Source: Thermocrispum agreste DSM 44070
Lineage (GTDB): Bacteria > Actinomycetota > Actinomycetes > Mycobacteriales > Pseudonocardiaceae
Assembly (NCBI RefSeq): GCF_000427905.1
Contig: NZ_ATYX01000005.1
Coordinates: forward strand, 186,001 to 250,000
Length of the DNA: 64,000 bases
Direction: 5' to 3'
A model generated the notes under the pieces. The model had not been told where the DNA came from. It did no database searches and saw nothing but the letters and a program-made list of their open reading frames with translations. A program made the translations under genes and the position numbers. Below are positions 9,095 to 19,038 of the stretch, piece by piece (within the stretch, counting starts at the first letter, position 1; each line of letters starts with the position of its first letter).

Positions 9095-9697
9095 TCATTC
9101 GTCGCGCGGATGCTTCCCGGCGGTCGAGCGGGCCCAGATCATGTCGAGGCCGGCCACCAGCTCGTCGCCGCTCGGTGTTCGCGACGGGTCGAGCAGCCAC
9201 TGTACGGCCAGCCCGTCGCAGACCGCGATGACGAAGCTGGCCACCGCCTCGACCCTGGGATCGTCCGGCGGCACGTCACCACCCAGCTCCTCGGCCACCA
9301 GCCGGGCGACGTGCCTGCGTGTCCTGCGGTAGTGCCCGGCCAGCTGCTCACGCAGCTCAGGGGTGCGCTCGGCCTGGGTGAACGCTTCCAGGAAGGACAC
9401 CAGCAGTGCGCGCTTCTCGTCCAGCGTCTCCAGGAACGCGGACCAGGTCACATGCGCCCGCTCCACGGGATTGCGCACTTCGGCGTGCAGCGCGATCTCG
9501 GTCAGCTGCTCGGCCCACTCGCGGTAGATCTCCCCGATCGCCTCGTTGAGCAGGCCGGCCTTCGACCCGAAGTGGTACCCGATCGACGCCAGGTTGGTGT
9601 TGGAGGCGGCGACCAGGTCCCGCGCGGTGATGTGCGCGTAGCCCTTGTCCTCCAGCAGGCGCCGGGCGGCGGCGAGCAGCTGTTCACGATGTCCCAC
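9095..9697 (-). CDS. TetR/AcrR-family transcriptional regulator
   Basis: 200-residue repressor-type protein. The N-terminal HTH spans about residues 8-55 (LLAAARRLLEDKGYAHITA, then NTNLASIGYHFGSKAGLLNEAI). The all-helical ligand domain follows and includes a tryptophan-rich segment AWSAFLETLDEKRALL-like at the middle. GTG start (MGHREQLL). It is transcribed away from the subtilase gene, with a 219-bp gap containing an 18-bp palindrome (9765-9782). It is therefore a candidate regulator of the protease pair. The ligand is unknown. Confidence 0.9.
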   Translation of the reverse strand: MGHREQLLAAARRLLEDKGYAHITARDLVAASNTNLASIGYHFGSKAGLLNEAIGEIYREWAEQLTEIALHAEVRNPVERAHVTWSAFLETLDEKRALLVSFLEAFTQAERTPELREQLAGHYRRTRRHVARLVAEELGGDVPPDDPRVEAVASFVIAVCDGLAVQWLLDPSRTPSGDELVAGLDMIWARSTAGKHPRDE

Positions 9698-9764
9698 CTG
9701 CCCAGGGTAAACCTCGGCATGAGTGATTCAGCCGTGACCGACGATTACTCTCAGGTGCGGTAAA

Positions 9765-9782
9765 ATCACTATTTGTAGTGAT
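9765..9782. promoter_or_regulatory. 18-bp palindromic operator candidate (TetR-S8 protease gap)
   Basis: ATCACTA at 9765-9771 and TAGTGAT at 9776-9782 form a perfect 7-bp inverted repeat around TTTG. It is an AT-rich island in GC-rich DNA, 67 bp from the TetR start and 134 bp from the protease start. TAAAAT just before it (9761-9766) could serve as a -10 element towards the protease. Symmetry and position fit a TetR-dimer operator. Confidence 0.45.
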
Positions 9783-9916
9783 ACAGGAACACCGGGAGGG
9801 GGCCCGTCAGACGGGTGATGCTGCGCGACCGGACCAGCGGCAGGCGGGTGGTGATCGACTCATCAGGTCCCTGACGGCGCACTGCCGGTGACGCCTGACG
9901 ACGGGGGTGGCTGGAA

Positions 9917-11119
9917 ATGACGGCAACGGGGCCGGCAATCGGTTCGGCGAGCGAGCCCGGGCGTTACCTGGTGCTCTTCGCCGACGACGCAGTGGAAGAC
10001 GGCGCACGGACCATGACGTCCGTCGCGGGAATCAGGACGATGCGCGGCGCGGAGTACACCGCCCAGGCGCACGTGGAGACCGACACCGACGTCGACGGGG
10101 TGCTGTGGGAGGACCTCGGTGTCGCGGTGGTGAGCGCGGCCAGCGATCAGATCAGCGCCTTGGGCGAGGTCACCGGGTCGCTTGGCCCGATCACGATGGT
10201 GGAGCCGGAGCGAGCGGTCTATGCGCTGGCGCTGACGGCGCCGCATCCTCCCACCAGAACCGTCACGGAGGAGTCCTACACGTGGGGCCTGCGTGCGGTG
10301 CGCGCGGACGTCAGCACGGTGACCGGTGCAGGTGTGCGGGTGTGCGTGCTGGACACCGGGTTCGACATCGACCACCCGGACTTCGCCGATCGCATGATCG
10401 TCGCCAAGTCCTTCGTCGACGGAGAGGACACCACGGACGTCCACGGGCACGGCACGCATGTCACCGGCACGGTGTGCGGGCCGCGACAACCTGCCGACTA
10501 TCCGGCTTACGGCGTGGCGCCCGGCGCCGAGATCTACGTCGGAAAAGTGCTGGACAACAGCGGTGCAGGCACCGACGGGAGCATCCTGGCCGGAATCGCG
10601 TGGGCGTTGCAGAACGGCTGCGCGGTGGTGTCGATGTCGCTCGGCGCCCCGGTGCGGCCCGGCCAGCCGTACTCGGTGACGTTCGAGCGAGCGGCACGGC
10701 GCGCGTTGGACAAAGGCACGCTGATCGTCGCCGCGGCGGGCAACGACAGCAAGCGCACCAGCGGGTTGATCGCGCCGGTCAGCCACCCGGCGAACTGCCC
10801 GTCGATCATGGCGGTCGGCGCGATCGACGCCGAGCTGGCGGTGGCGGACTTCTCCAGCGGCACCGTCGAGCGGACCGGCGCGGTGGACGTCGTCGCGCCC
10901 GGCGTCGACGTGTTGTCCGCCTGGCCGATGCCGCAACGGGTGAACACGATCAGCGGCACGAGCATGGCGACGCCGCACGTGACCGGCGTGGCCGCGCTGC
11001 TGGCCGAGAAGTACCACTGTGCCGGATGGGCGCTTTGGGCCCGATTGACCCAGTCCGCAATGCGATTACCATTGCCTTCGACCGATGTTGGGGCGGGCTT
11101 GGTCCAGGCGCCCGGCTAG
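9917..11119 (+). CDS. S8 family serine peptidase (subtilisin-like, apparently cytoplasmic)
   Basis: 400-residue subtilase. Residues 1-110 form an I9/fervidolysin-like pro-region (RYLVLFADDAVEDG ... VVSAASDQISALGEV ... MVEPERAVYAL). The catalytic domain has D146 in VLDTGFDIDHPDF, H178 in HGHGTHVTG, oxyanion N276 in AAAGND and nucleophile S349 in SGTSMATPHV, so the triad is complete. No signal peptide or C-terminal anchor is visible, unlike secreted subtilases and mycosins. The end is abrupt after LVQAPG. ATG start with GGAA just upstream. It is followed 56 nt later by a small inhibitor-like gene. Substrate unknown. Confidence 0.88.
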   Translation: MTATGPAIGSASEPGRYLVLFADDAVEDGARTMTSVAGIRTMRGAEYTAQAHVETDTDVDGVLWEDLGVAVVSAASDQISALGEVTGSLGPITMVEPERAVYALALTAPHPPTRTVTEESYTWGLRAVRADVSTVTGAGVRVCVLDTGFDIDHPDFADRMIVAKSFVDGEDTTDVHGHGTHVTGTVCGPRQPADYPAYGVAPGAEIYVGKVLDNSGAGTDGSILAGIAWALQNGCAVVSMSLGAPVRPGQPYSVTFERAARRALDKGTLIVAAAGNDSKRTSGLIAPVSHPANCPSIMAVGAIDAELAVADFSSGTVERTGAVDVVAPGVDVLSAWPMPQRVNTISGTSMATPHVTGVAALLAEKYHCAGWALWARLTQSAMRLPLPSTDVGAGLVQAPG

Positions 11120-11175
11120 CGCGCCGGATGCGGCACCCGGCCGCTGCCCGTCGTTCCAGCAGTCCGGAGGTGGTG

Positions 11176-11418
11176 GTGGCCGCGCAGCAGCAGGTCCTGA
11201 TCTCGGTCGACACCGACGTTCCCGAACAGATCAGCGACATCGCCACCCGCCTCGCCGCGGCAGGGCTCGACGTGTCCGCGGTCCACGACACGATCTCCGT
11301 CATCACCGGAACGGCGGACGAGGACGTCATCGGGGCGTTGGAGCAGATCCCGGGCGTCGTGGAGATCGAGCGGCAGCGCTCGGTCGGCATCGCGCCCCCC
11401 GAGTCCGACGTGCAGTGA
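11176..11418 (+). CDS. Small I9-inhibitor/propeptide-like partner of the S8 peptidase
   Basis: 80-residue protein, beta-alpha-beta-beta-alpha-beta in appearance: QVLISVDTDVPEQISDIATR, then GLDVSAVHDTISVITGTADE and VVEIERQRSVGIAPPESDVQ. This pattern resembles stand-alone subtilase propeptides (I9, ferredoxin-like). Similar small proteins next to S8 peptidases are often mislabelled ketohydroxyglutarate aldolase in databases; I am recalling this and cannot verify it here. Start GTG 11176 is chosen because GGAGG lies 5 nt upstream; two further in-frame GTGs immediately precede it. It probably chaperones or inhibits the upstream protease. Confidence 0.7.
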   Translation: MAAQQQVLISVDTDVPEQISDIATRLAAAGLDVSAVHDTISVITGTADEDVIGALEQIPGVVEIERQRSVGIAPPESDVQ

Positions 11419-11485
11419 CCGCCCCGCCACCACACGCCCGGCACCGCCGACGGGCCACCGGCCCGCATCGGTAACGTGGTCAAGC

Positions 11486-12271
11486 GTGTGCGTAGCGAGT
11501 GCGACCCTGGTGGTGTGGTCCTCTGCGTGGCTGGCCGGGCGTGCCGCGTCGGACGACGTCCTGGACGCCATGCAGGTCTGGGCGGCTCGGCACGAGCTGG
11601 AGGTCGCCGATCACCAGGCGGCCGACATCACCGGCCTGCCCGCCACACGGACATCCTCACCCGCCGGCCTCCTTCCGGTGCTGCGCACGTTCGGCAGCCC
11701 GCCGGCGCTGGTGCTGCCTGCCCCGGGTGATCCGCGTGGGCTCGATGCAGGCGGCCCGTTCACCAAGGAGGCGTTGCGCGCAGGCGAAGCGGTCGTGCTC
11801 GCCGACGCGGGCATCGGCCTGGTTCCGCAGGCGACAGCCGAGGACGTCATGCGCTGGCGCGTCCATCGGCTGCTGGCCACCCCGGTCTTCGACCACGTCA
11901 CGCTGGCGCAGGCCGAGGAAGAGCTGACTGTGGCCGTCCGGGACAGTGCGGCCGAGCTGGCCGCGCTGCAAGTCGCCAACGAGCGGCCCGACGCGCACGA
12001 GGCGCTGCGCGCGCATCTGCGTGCTCGCCCTCCGCTGAGCTGGCCCGATGCCATGCCCGGCCGGAGCTTGCGGGTGTTGCAGCAGGCGGACGAAGTCGCG
12101 GCGATCCTGGCGCTGGCGGACGCGGACAACCCTGGCGGCGCGCTGTCGGCGAGCGCTGCTGCCATGCGAGCGGCGGCGCTTCGCCGGCCTGCCGCCGCGG
12201 TGCGAATGGCCCGTACGGCAGCTATTGCGGAAGCCGTCCGCATCCTGTCCGAGCAGCCGAATCGCCGTTGA
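11486..12271 (+). CDS. Conserved actinobacterial hypothetical protein (Rv1486c-type position)
   Basis: 261-residue protein without a recognised domain. The first 40 residues are hydrophobic then helical (MCVASATLVVWSSAWLAGRA). The middle carries LPVLRTFGSPPALVLPAPGDP and FTKEALRAGEAVVLADAGIGLVP, and the C-terminal half is Ala-rich helical. The gene is convergent with hemH downstream of inhA and fabG, the same position as M. tuberculosis Rv1486c beside hemZ, so it is probably that orthologue. TAACGT at 11472-11477 would start transcription 2 nt before the GTG. Function unknown; the family appears to be soluble. Confidence 0.75.
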   Translation: MCVASATLVVWSSAWLAGRAASDDVLDAMQVWAARHELEVADHQAADITGLPATRTSSPAGLLPVLRTFGSPPALVLPAPGDPRGLDAGGPFTKEALRAGEAVVLADAGIGLVPQATAEDVMRWRVHRLLATPVFDHVTLAQAEEELTVAVRDSAAELAALQVANERPDAHEALRAHLRARPPLSWPDAMPGRSLRVLQQADEVAAILALADADNPGGALSASAAAMRAAALRRPAAAVRMARTAAIAEAVRILSEQPNRR

Positions 12272-12313
12272 TCTCCGCGGCCGCTGCGCCAGTGGGGCCG
12301 GATGCAGCACGGC

Positions 12314-12461
12314 CAGGCGTCCGCGCGCCCAGGGGATGCGGATATTCGCGTAGTGCCGGATCCGGCCCTGGCCACAGGCGTCCACGCGCCCAGGGGATGC
12401 GGGGGCCCGCTGGCCCGCCCGGCTCGCCCGCGACGCAGGCGTCCGCGCACAGGGGATGCGG
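12314..12461. CRISPR. Three-unit CRISPR-like array, type I-E geometry, no cas genes nearby
   Basis: Three direct repeats occur at 12314-12341, 12375-12402 and 12436-12461. Each begins CAGGCGTCC and ends CAGGGGATGCGG. The first two are 28 nt with one mismatch; the third has lost 2 nt, as a terminal repeat often does. The two intervening sequences (12342-12374 and 12403-12435) are both exactly 33 nt and unrelated to each other, so the period is 61 bp, as in type I-E arrays. The repeat end GGGGATG resembles I-E repeats, but the stem is imperfect. It sits in the convergent gap before hemH. No cas gene is visible in the window. It may be an orphan or decaying array or a CRISPR-like repeat. Confidence 0.5.
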
Positions 12462-12510
12462 TCGGCCTTTACTCGATCGCGCCTGGTTGCGCCGTGCCTG
12501 CCAGGTGCCC

Positions 12511-13536
12511 TCAGGCGTGCGCCTTCGGCCGGGCAGGCGCGCAGCACCCCACCGCGCACGGCTCGCCGTTGACCGTGCATCCCAGCCCGCGGGCGGTGTC
12601 CCTGCCCTCCAGGTGCTCCCGGATCAGGTCCACGACCAGTTCGGCGAAGCGCGGATGCTGCCCGGGGGTCGCCGCCCTGGCGAAGCCCATGCCGAGCTCC
12701 TTGGCCCGGTCGGCCGCCTCGTTGTCCAGGTCCCAGATCACCTCGAGGTGGTCCGACATGAAGCCGACGGGGCACACCACGACCGCCCGCACACCGGCGG
12801 CGTGCAGCGCGTCGATGTGATCGACGATGTCCGGCTCCAGCCACGGCACCGACGGCGGCCCGGAACGGGACTGCCACACCACGTCGTACTCGGACACCCC
12901 GACGGCCTCGGCGACCCGCGCTGCCGCTTCGGAGATCTGCCGCGAGTACAGCCCGCCGCCGAGTTCCGGCGGGCCCGCCGCACGGTCCGCCGCGATCGGG
13001 ACGGAGTGCGCGGTGAACACCAGCCGCGCGTCGTCCGGCACGGTGGCCAGGGCGCTGCGGGTGGCTTCGGCGAACAGTTCGACGAACAACGGGTGGTCGT
13101 AGAACTGGCGCAGCTTCACCAGCTCGGGGGCGTCTTCCCCGACCGACGCCCGAGCTCGCACGATGTCCTCGTCGTACTGACGGCACGACGAGTAGCCGCC
13201 GTACGCACTGGTGGCGAACACCAGGGCCCGGCGCACCCCGTCGCGGTGCATCGCCGCCACGGCTTCCTCGGCGTACGGGGTCCAGTTCCGGTTGCCGAAG
13301 TAGACCGGCAGGTCGATGCCCTGCTTGGCCAGCTCGGCCTCGACGTTGGCGATCGCCGCCCGGTTCAGCTCGTTGATCGGTGAGACACCGCCGAAGTGGT
13401 GGTAGTGCTCGGCCACCTCGAGCAACCGCTCCCGCGGCACACCGCGCCCTCGGGTGACGTTCTCCAGGAAGGGCATCACGTCGTCGGGGCCCTCCGGGCC
13501 GCCGAAGGACAGCCACAGCAGCGCGTCGAAGTCCAT
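12511..13536 (-). CDS. hemH: Coproporphyrin/ferrochelatase with C-terminal Fe-S cysteine cluster
   Basis: Inserts ferrous iron into coproporphyrin III (actinobacterial CpfC route) or protoporphyrin. The 341-residue protein contains [32 protein letters not shown], the [15 protein letters not shown] and FTAHSVP segments around the active-site His, and [16 protein letters not shown]. It ends with [16 protein letters not shown], four cysteines that match the 2Fe-2S ligand pattern known in mycobacterial and other actinobacterial ferrochelatases. ATG 13536 gives the expected MDFDALL start; the upstream 14-codon extension is rejected. It is the last gene of fabG-inhA-hemH. Confidence 0.95.
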   Translation of the reverse strand: MDFDALLWLSFGGPEGPDDVMPFLENVTRGRGVPRERLLEVAEHYHHFGGVSPINELNRAAIANVEAELAKQGIDLPVYFGNRNWTPYAEEAVAAMHRDGVRRALVFATSAYGGYSSCRQYDEDIVRARASVGEDAPELVKLRQFYDHPLFVELFAEATRSALATVPDDARLVFTAHSVPIAADRAAGPPELGGGLYSRQISEAAARVAEAVGVSEYDVVWQSRSGPPSVPWLEPDIVDHIDALHAAGVRAVVVCPVGFMSDHLEVIWDLDNEAADRAKELGMGFARAATPGQHPRFAELVVDLIREHLEGRDTARGLGCTVNGEPCAVGCCAPARPKAHA

Positions 13537-13655
13537 GCCCCGACGGTACTCGACCGGACACGTCCCGCTGCCGGGCACCGACCCCGACGTGACGTGCGCC
13601 TACCCGAGCGGTTCCGGGCGCCAGGCGGACTCCCGCCGTCCGCGCCCGGCGCGGC

Positions 13656-14426
13656 TCACTGCCCGAGCGCGTGCACCCCGCCGTCGACCATGATCATCGA
13701 GCCGGTCGTGGCGGGCAGCCAGTCGGACAGCAGCGCCACGATCGTCTTGGCCACCGGCGTCGGGTCGGAGCTGTCCCAGCCCAGCGGAGCGCGGTCGCCC
13801 CAGCCGGACTCCAGCTCGGAGAAGCCGGGGATCGACTTGGCCGCCATCGTCTTCACCGGCCCGGCGGCGATCAGGTTCGCGCGCACCCCGCGCGGTCCCA
13901 GCTCCCTGGCCAGGTAGCGGTTCACCGACTCCAGCGCCGCCTTGGCCACGCCCATCCAGTTGTAGGCGGGCCAGGCCACCCGCGCGTCGAAGTCCATGCC
14001 CAGCACCGAGGCACCGGGAGCCAGCAGCGGCGCGACCGCCTTGACCAGCGAGGCGTACGAGTACGCGGAGATCTGCAGCGCCGGGCCGACGTCCTCCCAC
14101 GGGGCGTCCAGGAACGGCGCGCCCAGGCAGGTCTCCGGGTTGGCGTACCCGATCGAGTGCAGCAGGCCGTCCAGCCCGTCGACGTGCTCGCTGACTCGTT
14201 CGGCGAGGGTGTCCAGGTGTTCCTGGTTGGTCACGTCCAGCTCGATCACCGGGGCCGCCTGCGGCAACCGCTGGGCGATCCGCTCCACCAGGCGCAGCCG
14301 CCCGTACCCGGTGAGCACCACCTTCGCGCCCTGCTCCTGCGCGACCTTGGCCGCATGGAACGCGATGGACGCGTCGGTGATCACCCCGGTGATCAACAGC
14401 CGTTTACCCTCGAGAAGTCCTGCCAC
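13656..14426 (-). CDS. inhA: Enoyl-[acyl-carrier-protein] reductase (NADH), InhA-type
   Basis: Reduces trans-2-enoyl-ACP in type II fatty-acid elongation. The 256-residue SDR has [17 protein letters not shown] (atypical glycine motif of FabI/InhA), HSIGYA with S91 (aligning with the isoniazid-site Ser94 of M. tuberculosis InhA), and the catalytic pair Y155 and K162 (YNWMGVAKA). The ending [15 protein letters not shown] is typical. It lies 24 nt downstream of fabG and 119 nt upstream of hemH, the mycobacterial fabG1-inhA-hemZ order. In most Pseudonocardiales the pathway makes ordinary fatty acids rather than mycolic acids, so do not assume mycolate synthesis. Confidence 0.96.
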   Translation of the reverse strand: MAGLLEGKRLLITGVITDASIAFHAAKVAQEQGAKVVLTGYGRLRLVERIAQRLPQAAPVIELDVTNQEHLDTLAERVSEHVDGLDGLLHSIGYANPETCLGAPFLDAPWEDVGPALQISAYSYASLVKAVAPLLAPGASVLGMDFDARVAWPAYNWMGVAKAALESVNRYLARELGPRGVRANLIAAGPVKTMAAKSIPGFSELESGWGDRAPLGWDSSDPTPVAKTIVALLSDWLPATTGSMIMVDGGVHALGQ

Positions 14427-14450
14427 GTCTCCTGCTCCGTTCTCGCCGCT

Positions 14451-15191
<741 letters not shown>

Positions 15192-15290
15192 TTACCAGGC
15201 AGAGGCTAGCGAGTTACCGATCAGTCGGGATCAGCGAGTGGCACGCAGCACCCGCCCGGCCGGGTCGCGATGATGTCCGCCATGACCGCC

Positions 15291-15764
15291 ATGTTCCGCA
15301 TTCTTTTCTTCCAGCCGGAGATTCCGCCCAACACCGGCAACGCCATCCGGCTGGCCGCCAACACCGGTTGCGAACTGCACCTGGTCGAACCGCTCGGCTT
15401 CTCGCTGGACATCAAACCGGTGCGCCGCGCCGGGCTGGACTACGCGGAGCTGGCGTCGACCCATGTCCACCCGGACCTGGACACCGCCTTGCGGGCGTGC
15501 GGCGACGCCGCGGTCTACGCCTTCACCACCGACGCCGACCTGACCTACACCTCGGTCGCGTACCAGCCGGGCGACGTGCTGATGTTCGGGCCGGAGTCCA
15601 CCGGCCTCCCCGAACAGGTGCAGCGGCATCCCCGGGTCACCGCCCGGGTCCGGGTGCCGATGGTGCCCGGGTCCCGCTCGCTCAACCTGTCCAACGTGGC
15701 CGCGGTGGCGGTGTACGAGGCGTGGCGGCAGCACGGATTCGCCGGCGCCGCATCGGGCCGGTGA
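15291..15764 (+). CDS. trmL: tRNA (cytidine(34)-2'-O)-methyltransferase, SPOUT family
   Basis: Methylates the wobble ribose of certain tRNALeu species in E. coli. The 157-residue protein starts MFRILFFQPEIPPNTGN and has RLAANTGCELHLVEPLGFS, FGPESTGLPEQV, and the SPOUT knot motif VPMVPGSRSLNLSNVAAVAVYEAW (given here in two adjoining parts: VPMVPGSRSLNLSN and VAAVAVYEAW). Four in-frame ATGs (15270, 15273, 15282, 15291) precede it; 15291 reproduces the usual family N-terminus, but none has a clear ribosome binding site. Divergent from fabG. Target tRNA in this organism is inferred. Confidence 0.88.
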   Translation: MFRILFFQPEIPPNTGNAIRLAANTGCELHLVEPLGFSLDIKPVRRAGLDYAELASTHVHPDLDTALRACGDAAVYAFTTDADLTYTSVAYQPGDVLMFGPESTGLPEQVQRHPRVTARVRVPMVPGSRSLNLSNVAAVAVYEAWRQHGFAGAASGR

Positions 15765-17570
<1,806 letters not shown>

Positions 17571-17651
17571 GCGGCCACGACAGGGACGGCACGGCGACAC
17601 GCGAGCCGTGACCTCCCACACTCGCCTGCCCGCAAGTGGTACCCAAGGGTC

Positions 17652-17852
17652 ATGAGCACGCCGTGTACCCACTGCGCCACTGGGGTCGACCACTGCCACG
17701 GGACGCTGGTCGTGCACGCCACCGGCCCTGCGGACTGCACCCAGCCGGATTGCACCGACACCGACGAAGCCAGGCACGACCTGCGGATCGACTGCGGCTC
17801 GGTGATGGGCGGCTGCGACTGCGCCCGCCTGGCCCAGGTAGCCGCTGCCTGA
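17652..17852 (+). CDS. Small cysteine-rich protein, function unknown
   Basis: 66-residue protein opening MSTPCTHCATGVDHCHGTL. Its eight cysteines lie at 5, 8, 15, 29, 34, 48, 54 and 56, with CxxC and CxC spacing plus several His and Asp, which suggests zinc or another metal site. AAGG lies 4 nt before the ATG. The codons show normal high-GC third positions. It is convergent with ku across 129 bp and downstream of the sensor kinase by 81 bp. No known domain recognised. Confidence 0.65.
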   Translation: MSTPCTHCATGVDHCHGTLVVHATGPADCTQPDCTDTDEARHDLRIDCGSVMGGCDCARLAQVAAA

Positions 17853-17981
17853 GCCGAACCGGGACCCGAGGCGATTCGGACCGGCATGCGGCCGGAGCCC
17901 CGCCGCCTGGGCCGGGCGGCCCCGGCACCCGAGCCGGCGGCATTCACCTGACCGCGTTCACCTGACCCGGTCGCCGCCCCG

Positions 17982-18845
17982 TCAGGCGGTCTCCTTCTTC
18001 TTCGCCCTGCCACGCTTGGCCGGCTTCTTCCCGCCCTTGGCCGCCGTTCCCCCGGCGCCCTCCGCGGCCATCTTCTTGTCGCCCTTCTTGGCGCTCTCCA
18101 CGCTGGCCTGCAACGCGGCCATCAGGTCGACGACCTCGCCGGTCGTTTCCTTCGCCGGCTGGGTGACGGTCTGGCCCTCGGCCTTGGCGTCGATCAGCTC
18201 GAGGACGGCCTCGCGGTAGTCGTCGTGGAACTTGTCCGGTTCGAAGACGTCCTCGGACAGCGACTCGATGAGCATGCCCGCCATCGACATCTCCTCCTGC
18301 CGCAACTGCGGGGCGTCCTCGTGCAGGAAGTCGAAGTCGGCGGCCCGCACCTCGTCCGGCCACAGCATGGTCTGCAGCACCAGCACGTCCGACCACACCC
18401 GGAGCAGGGCGAGCGTCTCGCGCTGCCGCAACGCCACCTTGACGATGGCCACCCGCCCGGACTTGTGCAGCGCATCGCGCAGCAGCACGTACGGCTTGGC
18501 CGCCCCCTTGTCCGGCTCCAGGTAGTAGCCGCGGTCGTAGTACATCGGGTCGACCGACTCCAGCGGGACGAACTCCAGCACCTCGATGCCGCTGGTCGAG
18601 GCAAGCGGCAGGCTCGCCAGATCCTCGTTGTCGAGCACCACCATGTCGCCGTTGGCCAGCTCGTACCCCTTGGCGATGTCGGAGTAGGGCACTTCCTCGC
18701 CGCACACGGTGCACACCCGCTTGTACTGGATCCGGCCGCCGTCGGCGGCGTGCACCTGCCGGAACGAGACGTTCTTGGCCTCGGTGGCGGCATAGAGCTT
18801 GATCGGGATGGAGACCAGCCCGAAGCTGATGCTGCCCTTCCACAT
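17982..18845 (-). CDS. ku: Ku protein, DNA end-binding (NHEJ)
   Basis: Homodimeric ring that binds double-strand DNA ends and recruits LigD. The 287-residue protein starts MWKGSISFGLVSIPIKLY, the canonical bacterial Ku opening. It contains the zinc-like CTVCGEEVPYSDIAKGYE, the core ESVDPMYYDRGYYLEPD and a Lys-rich C-terminal tail (GGKKPAKRGRAKKKETA) typical of the DNA-binding extension. ATG 18845 is chosen over an upstream frame extension. It is divergent from the two ligD genes (193-bp gap). Confidence 0.96.
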   Translation of the reverse strand: MWKGSISFGLVSIPIKLYAATEAKNVSFRQVHAADGGRIQYKRVCTVCGEEVPYSDIAKGYELANGDMVVLDNEDLASLPLASTSGIEVLEFVPLESVDPMYYDRGYYLEPDKGAAKPYVLLRDALHKSGRVAIVKVALRQRETLALLRVWSDVLVLQTMLWPDEVRAADFDFLHEDAPQLRQEEMSMAGMLIESLSEDVFEPDKFHDDYREAVLELIDAKAEGQTVTQPAKETTGEVVDLMAALQASVESAKKGDKKMAAEGAGGTAAKGGKKPAKRGRAKKKETA

Positions 18846-19026
18846 CGCCCGCACCGCGCCCACCTCCAGCCGGAGTCGCTGGTGATCACCGTACGCCAGG
18901 TGAAGCACCCAAGCACGACGCTACTGCAGCGCACGGCCGGGATCGAGGTCTTCACCGGCGCCGGGTGACCTGCCCGTGCCCGGCGACCTGCACCGCGCCG
19001 ACCTGCGCCAAGTGCGGCGAAGTCAC

Positions 19027-19032
19027 TACGTT
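19027..19032 (+). promoter_or_regulatory. -10 element of leaderless ligD promoter
   Basis: TACGTT is followed by exactly 6 nt (GGACCC) and then the GTG start at 19039, so +1 coincides with the start codon. No Shine-Dalgarno is present. The arrangement is the same as at metH and the PAC2 gene. Confidence 0.45.
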
Positions 19033-19038
19033 GGACCC

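Noticed and set aside
12272-12510. cas genes or leader near the CRISPR-like array
   Set aside because: Both flanks are conserved housekeeping genes reaching within 45 bp on the left and 50 bp on the right, leaving no room; no AT-rich leader is evident.
17940-17970. TTCACCTGACC repeated twice between the Cys-rich gene and ku
   Set aside because: Two 11-bp copies 14 bp apart in a 129-bp convergent gap, no further copies, no structure; likely chance.
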